Source of the DNA: Bacteroidaceae bacterium
GTDB taxonomy: Bacteria > Bacteroidota > Bacteroidia > Bacteroidales > Bacteroidaceae
Length of the DNA stretch: 64,000 bases
Direction: 5' to 3'
NCBI GenBank assembly: GCA_017524545.1
Contig: JAFXVN010000028.1
Span: 1 to 64,000, forward strand
The translations under genes were made by a program, and so were the position numbers. Positions 51,429-59,676 of the stretch are shown here, piece by piece. Numbering within the stretch: position 1 is the first letter of the stretch; each line of letters opens with the position of its first letter. Under the pieces are notes generated by a model that was not told where the DNA came from, made no database searches, and saw nothing but the letters and a program-made list of their open reading frames with translations.

Positions 51429-52097
51429 CTAAAATTCTTCTTTACATAGTTTGAACTCATAGGCCAGCACCCAGGGATTTCTTTCCCAAGTCCCCTTGCC
51501 GGAAACCTTATCGATTAGGACTGCAAAACAATCGCGGACAGGTGATAACTGATAATATCCCCACTTTGATTTTTTGTCCATAAACCTATATGACTTCAAT
51601 TTGTCGTTTGGATTTCTGTCGATGTATGGATATACCACTTTGATACCTTCACGCAAACAGTCCTCATCGCTGATGTCCTGTAGCCGCTGAAGCTTCACGT
51701 CTGTAATCTCAAACTTGTACGGCATAAGGTCGGCACGGACAAACATCTTATTAGTCCAGCCTGCAAGACTATCAGCCCTTACCTGCAAGTCGCCGTGCTC
51801 TTTCAGTGGAATGTTCCGGCCAGGCTCATATCCAGCATCCTTATAGCTTTGCGCCACTGCCACAACCTCTCCGACACTGAGTTCCGGGGTTATATGATAT
51901 TCTTCAAGGATTGCCCCCTTGTAGTATTTGCGGACAAGGAAGTATTCAAGGCACCATTGGACGGTTATTGTCTCGTACTCCCCTGTCTCTGTCGGCAGTT
52001 GAGAAAGACTTTTCTCTATCCTCCGTGTCATGTCTTTCCACCCTTCAATAACAGCCTGCTCCAAGCCGCATTGTTTGTTGAACATCCTTTTTTGCAT
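51429..52097 (-). CDS. ASCH-like domain protein
   Basis: 222 residues. The middle and C-terminal parts (FVRADLMPYKFEITDVKLQR, LQDISDEDCLREGI, GTWERNPWVLAYEF) match the ASCH-type proteins of Bacteroidales phages, a fold that can bind RNA. Role unknown. Confidence 0.65.
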   Translation of the reverse strand: MQKRMFNKQCGLEQAVIEGWKDMTRRIEKSLSQLPTETGEYETITVQWCLEYFLVRKYYKGAILEEYHITPELSVGEVVAVAQSYKDAGYEPGRNIPLKEHGDLQVRADSLAGWTNKMFVRADLMPYKFEITDVKLQRLQDISDEDCLREGIKVVYPYIDRNPNDKLKSYRFMDKKSKWGYYQLSPVRDCFAVLIDKVSGKGTWERNPWVLAYEFKLCKEEF

Positions 52098-52106
52098 GGC
52101 AGTGAC

Positions 52107-52463
52107 CTATCTTCTGTTAATACTTCCCATATTGGTATGACAATCACCCTCGACATTTCCACAAGTGATGCTTCCCATGTTGGTATGCACGTCACCATTT
52201 ACGTCACCGCCAATTTCAATGTCGCCGCTGTTGGTCTTTATACGCTTTGCGTCACCAGTGACACGGATGCTGCGGCAATAGTCCACTTCCAGGCGTTCTA
52301 CATTGCCTTCAATGGTTATGTTGATAACCTTGTCGTCTGGATTGATTACGTTCAGTTGGTCAATCGGCTTTCCGTCCACATACGTCATGCCATTCGTGAT
52401 GGTGATGGTTCCGCCTCCAAGAATGGTTTGGGAACCGTAGTTGTTCTTGATTACAATAGCCAT
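52107..52463 (-). CDS. Small beta-helix-like repeat protein
   Basis: 118 residues. Middle and end consist of short strand repeats: ITIEGNVERLEVDYCR, IRVTGDAKRIKTNSGDIEIG and the tandem pair GDV..GDVHTNMGSITCG / GNVEGDCHTNMGSI. This looks like a bactofilin-type or right-handed beta-helix. No signal peptide. Function unknown. Confidence 0.6.
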   Translation of the reverse strand: MAIVIKNNYGSQTILGGGTITITNGMTYVDGKPIDQLNVINPDDKVINITIEGNVERLEVDYCRSIRVTGDAKRIKTNSGDIEIGGDVNGDVHTNMGSITCGNVEGDCHTNMGSINRR

Positions 52464-52471
52464 AGTATTTC

Positions 52472-52864
52472 TTATTTTTGTTTCTTGTCCTGTTCGTCCT
52501 CAATGGCCCTCTGTGCAAAAGCCTTGATGTCGTCTATATCCATTCGCTCGTTAGATACGAACATGTGTTCTACCTCCCTCATGGTGAAAGCTGGCTCCAG
52601 CATTTGCTTACAGCCGTCTATACCGAGGTCGTATTCACTTGGCGGCTGCTGGTAGTTGATTGATGTCTGCTTGCCATGAGGATAGACAAGGCTGGTTCTC
52701 GACACGACTACATGATTTGGATTCTCGTCAATAATCTGGAATATCGTTTCCTTTGCCTGTGAAAGCACAGCTTCAATCTGGCTCTTCAGCTTTTCATCTA
52801 CGACCATGCCACCCATGAGGGCATATCCCATTTCGTAGTATTGTTCTTGAACTTTCTGTATCAT
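52472..52864 (-). CDS. Hypothetical phage protein
   Basis: 130 residues, helical with a Tyr/Gln/Pro-rich middle (SINYQQPPSEYDLG). Not recognised. Overlaps the next gene by 4 bp. Confidence 0.5.
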   Translation of the reverse strand: MIQKVQEQYYEMGYALMGGMVVDEKLKSQIEAVLSQAKETIFQIIDENPNHVVVSRTSLVYPHGKQTSINYQQPPSEYDLGIDGCKQMLEPAFTMREVEHMFVSNERMDIDDIKAFAQRAIEDEQDKKQK

Positions 52865-53046
52865 ATTAGATTCTCCTTTTCTTCTTCTGTTAATAGTTCC
52901 CGTGCATCATAGCCACACCAACAACAGGTGCCAGTTGATACGCTACACGCCCAGTTTTCCTTTCCACACTTGGGGCAGACGGTGAGGAGCAGGGTGTCAC
53001 CCCAAAGCTCCACACCTCTTGCGACTATTCTTGTTAGCTTATCCAT
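52861..53046 (-). CDS. Small zinc-ribbon protein
   Basis: 61 residues from MDKLTRIV; two Cys pairs (CPKCGKENWAC and CCWCG) 20 residues apart suggest one zinc ribbon. Role unknown. Confidence 0.6.
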   Translation of the reverse strand: MDKLTRIVARGVELWGDTLLLTVCPKCGKENWACSVSTGTCCWCGYDARELLTEEEKENLI

Positions 53047-53048
53047 GT

Positions 53049-53393
53049 TTAGATTAAGTGACTTATGCAGAATGAGCGAAACGCCTTCTTCTCGATGTCC
53101 CAATAAGCGACCGTAGAATAACACGGCTTGCGTGTCGTGCCTTTTGGCACATAGTTAACAACACCCGACTTGAGCGTTCCGATTGCGGTACGGATTTCTC
53201 CAGTTGCCTTGCGGTACTGGAACTTCACCACTCCGCTTGCCATAGCGATTTTGAGCTTTACAGCCTTCCAAGCAAGTTTCATGGCTTCGCTGATTGTGCT
53301 GACTTCGGCTTTCTTGAAGATTGACCAAGCTGCCTTCATTACCAAACTCTTGTTAGAACTCTCGTTGTTCTTGATTGATGCATTAGTTGCCAT
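53049..53393 (-). CDS. SH3-like (WYL_2/DUF2693-type) protein
   Basis: 114 residues. The C-terminal half GVVKFQYRKATGEIRTAIGT plus TVAYWDIEKKAFRSF matches the small SH3-like family seen in Bacteroidales phages. First gene after promoter copy 8. Possibly binds nucleic acid; not shown. Confidence 0.65.
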   Translation of the reverse strand: MATNASIKNNESSNKSLVMKAAWSIFKKAEVSTISEAMKLAWKAVKLKIAMASGVVKFQYRKATGEIRTAIGTLKSGVVNYVPKGTTRKPCYSTVAYWDIEKKAFRSFCISHLI

Positions 53394-53416
53394 AACCTTT
53401 AGTTTTGAATAGTGAA

Positions 53417-53475
53417 TACTTATCTTATTTGCTATTACAAAGGTACGGCAAAATTATCAAATATGCAAATTTTTA
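53417..53475 (-). promoter_or_regulatory. Repeated phage promoter/operator, copy 8
   Basis: TTATCTTATTTGC and TTATCAAATATGC around TACCTTTG on the - strand. Confidence 0.75.
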
Positions 53476-53489
53476 GGGCAATTTCTTCA

Positions 53490-53735
53490 TCATTTTTCAA
53501 AGTTTTTTTCAATGTTTTCATCCCAATTTAGAAGCTGCGCAACCTCTTCGCCTGGTATGTCCGCATCGCTTCTGTACCCCTTCTCTACTGCATAGTCAAC
53601 GACCTTCTTCACCTCTTCATGATTCAGCTCCCTGCCTGCAAAGGAGAAGTAGCCGTCTGTACGTTTCCTCGGGTTCCTCTTCATCCAGTTCTGGAAACCA
53701 CGCATGTTTGTCGTAATGTGGTGTACCTTTCTCAT
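53490..53735 (-). CDS. Hypothetical phage protein
   Basis: 81 residues, basic then acidic, not recognised. Last gene of the long early-type operon that begins at 62920. Confidence 0.5.
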   Translation of the reverse strand: MRKVHHITTNMRGFQNWMKRNPRKRTDGYFSFAGRELNHEEVKKVVDYAVEKGYRSDADIPGEEVAQLLNWDENIEKNFEK

Positions 53736-54382
53736 GGCTCTGTCTTGACTTCATGGATATTCCCGACTACTTCCACATTCTTACTCACCATTGACAACAC
53801 GCTTACGCTGAAACGTGCTTCGGAATAGGTCACGCTTACATCATGGGTGCTGTCAATCCACTTGCCTTTCTCGTCTAACTTCTGGCCGCTCTTGAAGCGA
53901 ATGATGTCCCCTTCGTATATTTCCACTCCGTGCTTGTCATACAGCCCTGTGAACTGGCCTACGGTTTCTGGCACCACCTTGACAGGCATCCCAACTTGCA
54001 AGGTTGCTGTGTCGTAATTTGAAGGTTGCCCGACAATGATTGCACACTCTCCGCTTTCGTACTGAACAAGGTCGCCATAAACCCACTTGTTGGAATCTGG
54101 CAACAGGCTCTTGAACTTGATTTCCCTCCTTGCCACATTCTGCCTGTCTCTCTTGACTTGAGGCGGCGGCACTGCTGCTGGCATGATTTTCAGCCCCATT
54201 CTATGCACTATCATGTTGATGTCATGATTGCTGTAGCAAAGAGACTTCATGGCCTCACTCATACGGTCGATGCACTCCGCTGTCAGTCTGGTTAACATCG
54301 GCCTGTGAGAGCTTAGACCACAAAGCAGACCGATTATCCAGCCGAGCAACAACGCTAACACTGCTGATACAATAACTTCCAT
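53732..54382 (-). CDS. Membrane-anchored YopX-family protein
   Basis: 216 residues. An N-terminal membrane helix (VIVSAVLALLLGWIIGLLCG) is joined to a YopX domain in the second half (VGQFTGLYDKHGVEIYEGDI, VEVVGNIHEV). The membrane anchor is unusual for YopX proteins. Overlaps the next gene start by 4 bp. Confidence 0.75.
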   Translation of the reverse strand: MEVIVSAVLALLLGWIIGLLCGLSSHRPMLTRLTAECIDRMSEAMKSLCYSNHDINMIVHRMGLKIMPAAVPPPQVKRDRQNVARREIKFKSLLPDSNKWVYGDLVQYESGECAIIVGQPSNYDTATLQVGMPVKVVPETVGQFTGLYDKHGVEIYEGDIIRFKSGQKLDEKGKWIDSTHDVSVTYSEARFSVSVLSMVSKNVEVVGNIHEVKTEP

Positions 54383-54410
54383 TTTCTTTCCTCCTTTTAT
54401 GATGTTACTT

Positions 54411-54581
54411 TTATTCCCCTTTCTCCTTGCCGTAAATCCTATCTACGGAGTTCCTTACAATCTCTCTGATATGATTGCCTTCAAGTGAATTGGGCGCGTG
54501 TTCCCTCATCATCTTGTCAAGCCATTCAATATCTTCATCTACCAACTTCTGGTAGGCACTTCTATTCATAGTCATTCCCAT
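54411..54581 (-). CDS. Small hypothetical protein
   Basis: 56 residues (or 54/52 from two later in-frame ATGs), MNRSAYQKLVDEDIEWLDKM near the start and DRIYGKEKGE at the end. Fills the gap between its neighbours in the operon. Not recognised. Confidence 0.6.
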   Translation of the reverse strand: MGMTMNRSAYQKLVDEDIEWLDKMMREHAPNSLEGNHIREIVRNSVDRIYGKEKGE

Positions 54582-54582
54582 A

Positions 54583-55266
54583 TCAATACACTTTTATTCT
54601 TTGAGACTTCTCTTGCATCCTGTCGTATATTATTGTGTTTACGATTAGCTCTATGCCTTCGGCAACAGAGAACAAATTGATTCCCCTCTCACTCGATACC
54701 CGATGTGTCATGCTCTCGAAGCCCATTTTGCGAAGCCCCTTGACGGCTTGCATGACAGTGGCCGCATCAAATGTTGCTTCACCAAACTTGTAGTATGTGT
54801 ACCGTGGCAACAGCATTTTCCCTGTCGGTATCATCTTGCAGTCTGGGACAACACCTGTACCTTGACAAACAGGACATTCGTGGGTCTCGTAGTAAGTCCT
54901 TCCGTTCCTGGCGTGATACGAATACTCAACCTCACCTTCACCGTCGCAGTCCTTACACTCTATGTCATCCCCTGTTTCGCTCTTCACTTCCTCAACGAGC
55001 TTGAACTTCATGTAGGCTTTGTCAATCTCACTGAATTTTATCAGCCTATCGGTATTGACTTCACCGACATTCAGCCTGTTTTGTGAAAATGCCGTGTACT
55101 TGCACCGTGTAAGCTTGGGGTCAACCATCAGCAGAATGTAGCCGTTGGTGGCCCAGATTCTACCACCGTCCTTCTCATTGACAAACGGCTTCTTGAACTT
55201 GTCCCGATAATCATTCTCTTCCTCACAGAACATCTGCAAGGCTTCTTTCTCGTTCTTGATTTTCAT
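54583..55266 (-). CDS. Protein with DnaJ-type zinc finger
   Basis: 227 residues. Residues ~100-145 have two CxxCxGxG-type motifs (CKDCDGEGEV, CPVCQGTGVV), a DnaJ-like zinc finger. The N-terminal part has GRIWATNGYILLMVD, faintly clamp-like, as in the 18318 protein. No J domain. Role unknown. Confidence 0.6.
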   Translation of the reverse strand: MKIKNEKEALQMFCEEENDYRDKFKKPFVNEKDGGRIWATNGYILLMVDPKLTRCKYTAFSQNRLNVGEVNTDRLIKFSEIDKAYMKFKLVEEVKSETGDDIECKDCDGEGEVEYSYHARNGRTYYETHECPVCQGTGVVPDCKMIPTGKMLLPRYTYYKFGEATFDAATVMQAVKGLRKMGFESMTHRVSSERGINLFSVAEGIELIVNTIIYDRMQEKSQRIKVY

Positions 55267-55679
55267 TTTGTGTCCTCCAATGTTTCAAAGTAAAACTTTC
55301 CGTTCCATGGCTTGTATTCAATCATTCCGTATTGCATGGCAAGGCGCGTCTGGAACGACTGACGGCAAGTGTGGTCAAGCTCGCTCTTGATACGCTGTCG
55401 AAATCGCTCGATGTCGCTAACGCCCTTGTAGAAGTTACAAGCACGACAGGCTGGCATAAGGTTGTCTATGGCATTGATACTCTCATCCTCAAACATCTTG
55501 CGGACTTCCTCTGCCTTGTCTCGCGGCACATACCAGCTATAGGCAATGGGGATGATGTGGTCAACCTGCATATCCTTGTATGCTATCTCCCTGCCACAAT
55601 AAGCGCAACGTCCTTGATACTTGTCATAGACTTGCAGGCGCATGGCCTTCGATACTGGCTTCCGTTCTCCGTACTTCAT
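55263..55679 (-). CDS. HNH endonuclease
   Basis: 138 residues. CAYCGREIAYKDMQVDHIIPI, NLMPACRACNFYKG form a classical zinc-bound HNH centre. Phage HNH nucleases often act in DNA packaging or as homing enzymes; with no terminase nearby the role is open. Confidence 0.85.
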   Translation of the reverse strand: MKYGERKPVSKAMRLQVYDKYQGRCAYCGREIAYKDMQVDHIIPIAYSWYVPRDKAEEVRKMFEDESINAIDNLMPACRACNFYKGVSDIERFRQRIKSELDHTCRQSFQTRLAMQYGMIEYKPWNGKFYFETLEDTK

Positions 55680-55816
55680 GGCTTGTTTTTGGCTGTCTTT
55701 TCTTCAAGTGCTTCTATCGCCATTCGGATTGCTTCTGTGCGTTGCTCATCAAGCCAGCAGTGTCCTCCGTATGGGTATATCTGCTTTAGGAACTTTATTG
55801 CCTCTTCTGGTGTCAT
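55676..55816 (-). CDS. Small hypothetical protein
   Basis: 46 residues, helical, starts MTPEEAIKFLKQIYPYGG and ends EEKTAKNKP. 4-bp overlap with the HNH gene. Not recognised. Confidence 0.6.
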   Translation of the reverse strand: MTPEEAIKFLKQIYPYGGHCWLDEQRTEAIRMAIEALEEKTAKNKP

Positions 55817-55819
55817 GTC

Positions 55820-56071
55820 TCATTTCTTGAATGGCTTGTGTCTTACCATATATTCCTCCCATTTTGACAGGAAGAAAAACAGGACAAACAAGATGTTGAG
55901 AGCTGGAACAAAACTCCACAGCATTCTCTTCACTTCATACGAGTGAATGATATGGTTGCATTTCCTCGTGTACTTCCATACCTGCCATACCATGATAGCA
56001 AGCATTATGACAGTCGGCAACACATAGCCGAACTGGAAGATTTTAATTAGAACTTCTTTTGTCATAGTCAC
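55820..56071 (-). CDS. Small membrane protein
   Basis: 83 residues with two membrane segments (FGYVLPTVIMLAIMVWQV and LWSFVPALNILFVLFFFL). Not recognised. Confidence 0.6.
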   Translation of the reverse strand: MTMTKEVLIKIFQFGYVLPTVIMLAIMVWQVWKYTRKCNHIIHSYEVKRMLWSFVPALNILFVLFFFLSKWEEYMVRHKPFKK

Positions 56072-56397
56072 TTCTTTTTTGATGTTATGCTTGGGTAGGC
56101 AATCTTTCGGAAATCCTCAATCCTGTCTGCCGTTTTCGTCTCTATTTTATGCCCTCTGTTATTGAGCCTCTTTACAAGGTCATCTATAAGCTTCAACTGC
56201 TCCTTTACTATTCCGCGCATGAAGAAGTTGTACTGAGCCATCCTGGTATTCGTCTCGCCAAGACTTTCTATCTTCCGCTCCAGCTTCCCACGCTCCCTAT
56301 ACATGCGTTGGTAGTCCTGCACGATGTACTGCAAATGCACATCTTCAGGCAGCAAAGGTGGTTCAATGTAAGCACGTCCTTCTTCGTCGTATAACAT
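56068..56397 (-). CDS. Hypothetical coiled-coil protein
   Basis: 109 residues, helical (RERGKLERKIESLGE, VKEQLKLIDDLVKRLNNRG), basic end. Not recognised. Confidence 0.5.
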   Translation of the reverse strand: MLYDEEGRAYIEPPLLPEDVHLQYIVQDYQRMYRERGKLERKIESLGETNTRMAQYNFFMRGIVKEQLKLIDDLVKRLNNRGHKIETKTADRIEDFRKIAYPSITSKKK

Positions 56398-56409
56398 GGT
56401 TAGCCCTCC

Positions 56410-56673
56410 TTAATTCAACTCTTCCATTATATCAAGTACAGCCTTTAATGCCTCAATCTCGGAAGCTGCAAGGCTTTGATTGATGTCTCCAAGCGGATTC
56501 GGGTTTTGCTTTTGAAGCGCGTTAATCAAGCCGTTTACTTTTTCGCACAAAGCATCCTTATTGATATACACAAGGCCTTTTTCGTTGCGCTTCTTCGATG
56601 GGCTGTAAGTCCACATCTTCGCAATCCCATGCTCGCCCCAATCACGTACGTAAATCTTCTTCGGTCTATCCAT
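56410..56673 (-). CDS. Hypothetical phage protein
   Basis: 87 residues with a beta start (KKIYVRDWGEHGIAKMW) and a helical end. Not recognised. Confidence 0.5.
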   Translation of the reverse strand: MDRPKKIYVRDWGEHGIAKMWTYSPSKKRNEKGLVYINKDALCEKVNGLINALQKQNPNPLGDINQSLAASEIEALKAVLDIMEELN

Positions 56674-56682
56674 AGCCAGTCC

Positions 56683-57072
56683 TTAAAGTGTTATTTCCTT
56701 GTCAATTCCGCATAGTCGAAGAGCGTGCTGGAGTTCGTGTACGTAAGTTATCTTTACAAGCGGGAAACGCTTGCTGTCTGCTCCTGCTTCTTTCACAAGT
56801 CCAAACACCCATTGGTTGCCTTCCTCATTCATTGCCATATAAGGGCCTTTGAGCTTATACATGAGGTTGATGCCTGGCAGATACTCCTTGAAGTTCTTCT
56901 CCAATACTTGAGGCGTAATCTGAATCGGCTCAATCTCGGCTATATCAAATGCACTTTCAATGCCATCTGATATATCTGTAAAGACAACATCGTTATCTTG
57001 TATTGCCATAATACGACACGGAATACCATTAGCAAGTATCTGGTCGCCAATCATTAGTTCAGTAGTTTTCAT
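56683..57072 (-). CDS. Hypothetical phage protein
   Basis: 129 residues. An N-terminal small barrel (IGDQILANGIPCRIMAIQDND) and a helical end (ITYVHELQHALRLCG), a layout seen in many Bacteroidales phage proteins of unknown function. Confidence 0.55.
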   Translation of the reverse strand: MKTTELMIGDQILANGIPCRIMAIQDNDVVFTDISDGIESAFDIAEIEPIQITPQVLEKNFKEYLPGINLMYKLKGPYMAMNEEGNQWVFGLVKEAGADSKRFPLVKITYVHELQHALRLCGIDKEITL

Positions 57073-57084
57073 ATTCAGTCCTCC

Positions 57085-57282
57085 TTATTTGTTTCGTGGT
57101 TCCTTCTTTGCTGCCTTTGCAGCCTTTTCTACTATTGCGTCCATTTCCTCCTTCGTCACCTCGTGGATAATCTTGATACCCTTCGGCTTTTTTACCACTT
57201 TGAACTCCACGGAGAACGGCATGGTTCGTAATATGTTCGCAAGACTCTGTATCGCCTGCTCTCTCTGTTCTTCTGGTGTCAT
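57085..57282 (-). CDS. Small hypothetical protein
   Basis: 65 residues, charged, with a KKPKGIKIIHEVTKEEMDAI strand-helix. Not recognised. Confidence 0.5.
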   Translation of the reverse strand: MTPEEQREQAIQSLANILRTMPFSVEFKVVKKPKGIKIIHEVTKEEMDAIVEKAAKAAKKEPRNK

Positions 57283-57284
57283 AG

Positions 57285-57467
57285 TTAGTCCTCCTTTATT
57301 CTAATTTCCACATCGCCTTTATCCCATTCGATGTCATAGCCTACAGGATTGTCTATAGCCATCTGTCCGTTAAGACCCACGGCAAACTCCACGGCTTCTT
57401 GGATTTGTTCCTCTGTGACGTTATCGTCAACTTCAATAACACCCTCAATTCTTATTTCTACTTTCAT
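57285..57467 (-). CDS. Small hypothetical protein
   Basis: 60 residues from MKVEIRIEGVIEVDD; a longer frame begins at 57539. 4-bp overlap with the upstream gene supports this start. Not recognised. Confidence 0.55.
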   Translation of the reverse strand: MKVEIRIEGVIEVDDNVTEEQIQEAVEFAVGLNGQMAIDNPVGYDIEWDKGDVEIRIKED

Positions 57468-57964
57468 TTTCGGTCCTCCTTTATGATGATTTCTACTCTC
57501 TTGCTTCTCTCGTATTGCTTCTTGTCTATCTCGAAGCACATGAGAACCTTCCCTTTACTGCCTTGACCGAAATAGGATGCTACTACGGCATTCTTCATCA
57601 TCTTCTCGCGCTGCAAGTTGGCCCCAATGATAATAAACCTTTCCGCATCGTAGCAGTTGAATTGTGGATAAGCCTTGCTGTTACCTAAATCCCTATTTTT
57701 GTCAACAATCTCTTCTGCTGCTTTCTCCAAGTCATCGCTGGCAGGAACTTCTTGAACATTTTCTGGATTGATATTGAGCAAGTCATCTATATAAGCCCAC
57801 TTGTCTATACTGTACTCATTAACGTAATCCATTGCTAAAGTACCAACATTAAAGGCAGCAATTTCTCCTGCGCAATTTACAGCAACGATACTACCTAAAT
57901 TAGTATCGGGTTCTTCATTTGCATCATGCCATATTTTTCTTGTTGATTTTTCTTGCTCTTTCAT
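57464..57964 (-). CDS. Hypothetical phage protein
   Basis: 166 residues from MKEQEKSTRK. IWHDANEEPDTNL, KWAYIDDLLNINPE and a helical middle. The WHD-EEP...YIDDLL layout is common in Bacteroidales phages; function unknown. Confidence 0.55.
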   Translation of the reverse strand: MKEQEKSTRKIWHDANEEPDTNLGSIVAVNCAGEIAAFNVGTLAMDYVNEYSIDKWAYIDDLLNINPENVQEVPASDDLEKAAEEIVDKNRDLGNSKAYPQFNCYDAERFIIIGANLQREKMMKNAVVASYFGQGSKGKVLMCFEIDKKQYERSKRVEIIIKEDRK

Positions 57965-57968
57965 AATT

Positions 57969-58100
57969 TTACTGATTTTCTGTTTGTCTATTATGTTCTT
58001 CCTTCTTTGATTTACGTCCCTTTGATATAATGATGTATGCACTTACAAAGCCGACCAGTTCACCGACCACAAATCCTATGATGAAACTTGCTGTTGCCAT
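57969..58100 (-). CDS. Small membrane protein
   Basis: 43 residues with one N-terminal membrane segment (MATASFIIGFVVGELVGFVS) and a Lys/Glu-rich tail. Sits tightly between its neighbours in the operon. Role unknown. Confidence 0.6.
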   Translation of the reverse strand: MATASFIIGFVVGELVGFVSAYIIISKGRKSKKEEHNRQTENQ

Positions 58101-58105
58101 AGTCA

Positions 58106-58834
58106 TTATCCTGCCTTTTGCTCTTTGATAACATGCTGACAGATCTGTAGCACCTTTGCGACTTTCTCCGTATCGAACCAGTCGTCAGTCCTAACGCCGG
58201 ACTCCATATCAATCCAGAAGTCCCCTGTATCTTCATGCTCCAGCAGATAGGAAAGCTTGTCGCCTACATTGTCTGCGTTGATTCCACCAGCATAGCCCAC
58301 CTTCCCATTTGAGCGCAATACCTTTATCGGCGTATCTACCCCCCTGCCGCCGCTTGCGTCAAGAAGCACACTGATAGGGTCTCTGTGTGGGTATGAGCGT
58401 TCACACCATTGCTTTATTGTGGCCTCGTAGATAGACATGTCTTCACCACTGCGCTGTTGTACTATCAACTCTTGACCAATAACCCAAGGAATCCAGCAGT
58501 AGCCAGGATTATCCTTTCGCTCTGCTATGTTTATCTGGGTACGCTTGAACAAGTCGAGATTGCCCCACACAAGTTTGTCTATCGTTTCCCATTTCCCAAG
58601 TGCAGCGTCTCGGGCTGCAGAACCGCACACATGGAGCGAAAGCTTTAAGCCCTGGCCTCGTAACATGTCTATGATTTTGGGGTCAAGATAGCGGTTTCCG
58701 TTCTCGTACCAATGGTAGCTTATCAGTACCCCAAACTCTACAAGCGGGTACTCCTTCTGAATCTCGCGTAGCGTTTGAAAGTCTGTGCTGGCATCAATGC
58801 CAGTAAACGTGATGTGTTGTAAGTTCGCTTTCAT
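58106..58834 (-). CDS. TrpF-like TIM-barrel protein
   Basis: 242 residues. Strand-helix repeats and motifs resembling phosphoribosylanthranilate isomerase: FTGIDASTDFQTLREI, LKLSLHVCGSAARDA, ISVLLDASGGRGVDTPI, KVGYAGGINADNV and WIDMESGVRTDDWFD. The Asp and Cys near the expected catalytic positions are visible. It lies among small phage genes with no other tryptophan gene, so it may do something else with an aldose-phosphate or amine substrate; that is not shown. Confidence 0.65.
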   Translation of the reverse strand: MKANLQHITFTGIDASTDFQTLREIQKEYPLVEFGVLISYHWYENGNRYLDPKIIDMLRGQGLKLSLHVCGSAARDAALGKWETIDKLVWGNLDLFKRTQINIAERKDNPGYCWIPWVIGQELIVQQRSGEDMSIYEATIKQWCERSYPHRDPISVLLDASGGRGVDTPIKVLRSNGKVGYAGGINADNVGDKLSYLLEHEDTGDFWIDMESGVRTDDWFDTEKVAKVLQICQHVIKEQKAG

Positions 58835-58836
58835 TG

Positions 58837-59358
58837 TTAGTCCTCCATTTTCATTGTCCGTAATATCTTCAAAAGACGCTCCAGCTCATAGTTGCGGTAG
58901 GCTGTCATGGCGAAGGTGCAAGGTCTGTCATAGTGATGTCTGTTGTTTTCAATGTGCCTCTTGCACTCTCGCTTTGTAAGGAACGCCCCCGAGAAGTGAC
59001 TGATGCGGTCGCGCTCATCCTGCCAAACCTCTTCACCACAGCCGAATGTTTCTTTGAGGTATTCCAGCACCTCATCAAAGTCTTTCTTGTTGACTGACTT
59101 CCATTTCTTCTTTGCCTCGTTGTCGCTCCACTTCATGTTTTCCTTGACAAACTGCACGGTCTCTTCAAGTGTCCGCACGTCACCGTCGCCCAAATGAATG
59201 TAGGCTTGACCGACACCTGGCGGGGTTGCCATTGTCTCTTTTTCCATGACCATCCAGTACCTCGGCTCTGCCTGGCCGTCCGTGTCTTGTGTATTGAGTT
59301 CGTGCTGAAGCTCTTTCAGAAACTCAAAATCTTCCTGTGACAGTTCAATCTTCTTCAT
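58837..59358 (-). CDS. Hypothetical phage protein
   Basis: 173 residues from MKKIELSQEDFEFL; a longer frame begins at 59397. Helical, with Cys/His residues in the C-terminal half (TKRECKRHIENNRHHYDRPC). Not recognised. Confidence 0.55.
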   Translation of the reverse strand: MKKIELSQEDFEFLKELQHELNTQDTDGQAEPRYWMVMEKETMATPPGVGQAYIHLGDGDVRTLEETVQFVKENMKWSDNEAKKKWKSVNKKDFDEVLEYLKETFGCGEEVWQDERDRISHFSGAFLTKRECKRHIENNRHHYDRPCTFAMTAYRNYELERLLKILRTMKMED

Positions 59359-59665
59359 CTTGCGCCTCCTCTTCCTTATACCATGCCCAGGCTGCACTTT
59401 TGGCCTCTGCTATCATTCCGTCCGTTATCGTGCAGGCAAGCTCTTCTGCGTAGGCCCAAGCAACTGCCAGCTTCGGCGTTCCGTCTGACATCTTGAAAGC
59501 CACCGTTGCCGGAGTCACGCCCTCTGAAAGAAATCTGATTAACTCACATGTTAGGACTTTATGCCCCTTGACCTTGAAAAGAACATACACATACTTCTTT
59601 CCTGGACTTTTTGTTGCTGGGTGCCACAATGAACGCAACACCTCTTTTGTCTTTTCATTTGCCAT
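59345..59665 (-). CDS. Hypothetical phage protein
   Basis: 106 residues with a beta start (GKKYVYVLFKVKGHKVLTCE) and an Ala-rich helical end. Not recognised. Confidence 0.5.
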   Translation of the reverse strand: MANEKTKEVLRSLWHPATKSPGKKYVYVLFKVKGHKVLTCELIRFLSEGVTPATVAFKMSDGTPKLAVAWAYAEELACTITDGMIAEAKSAAWAWYKEEEAQDEED

Positions 59666-59676
59666 TGTTCTGCATA

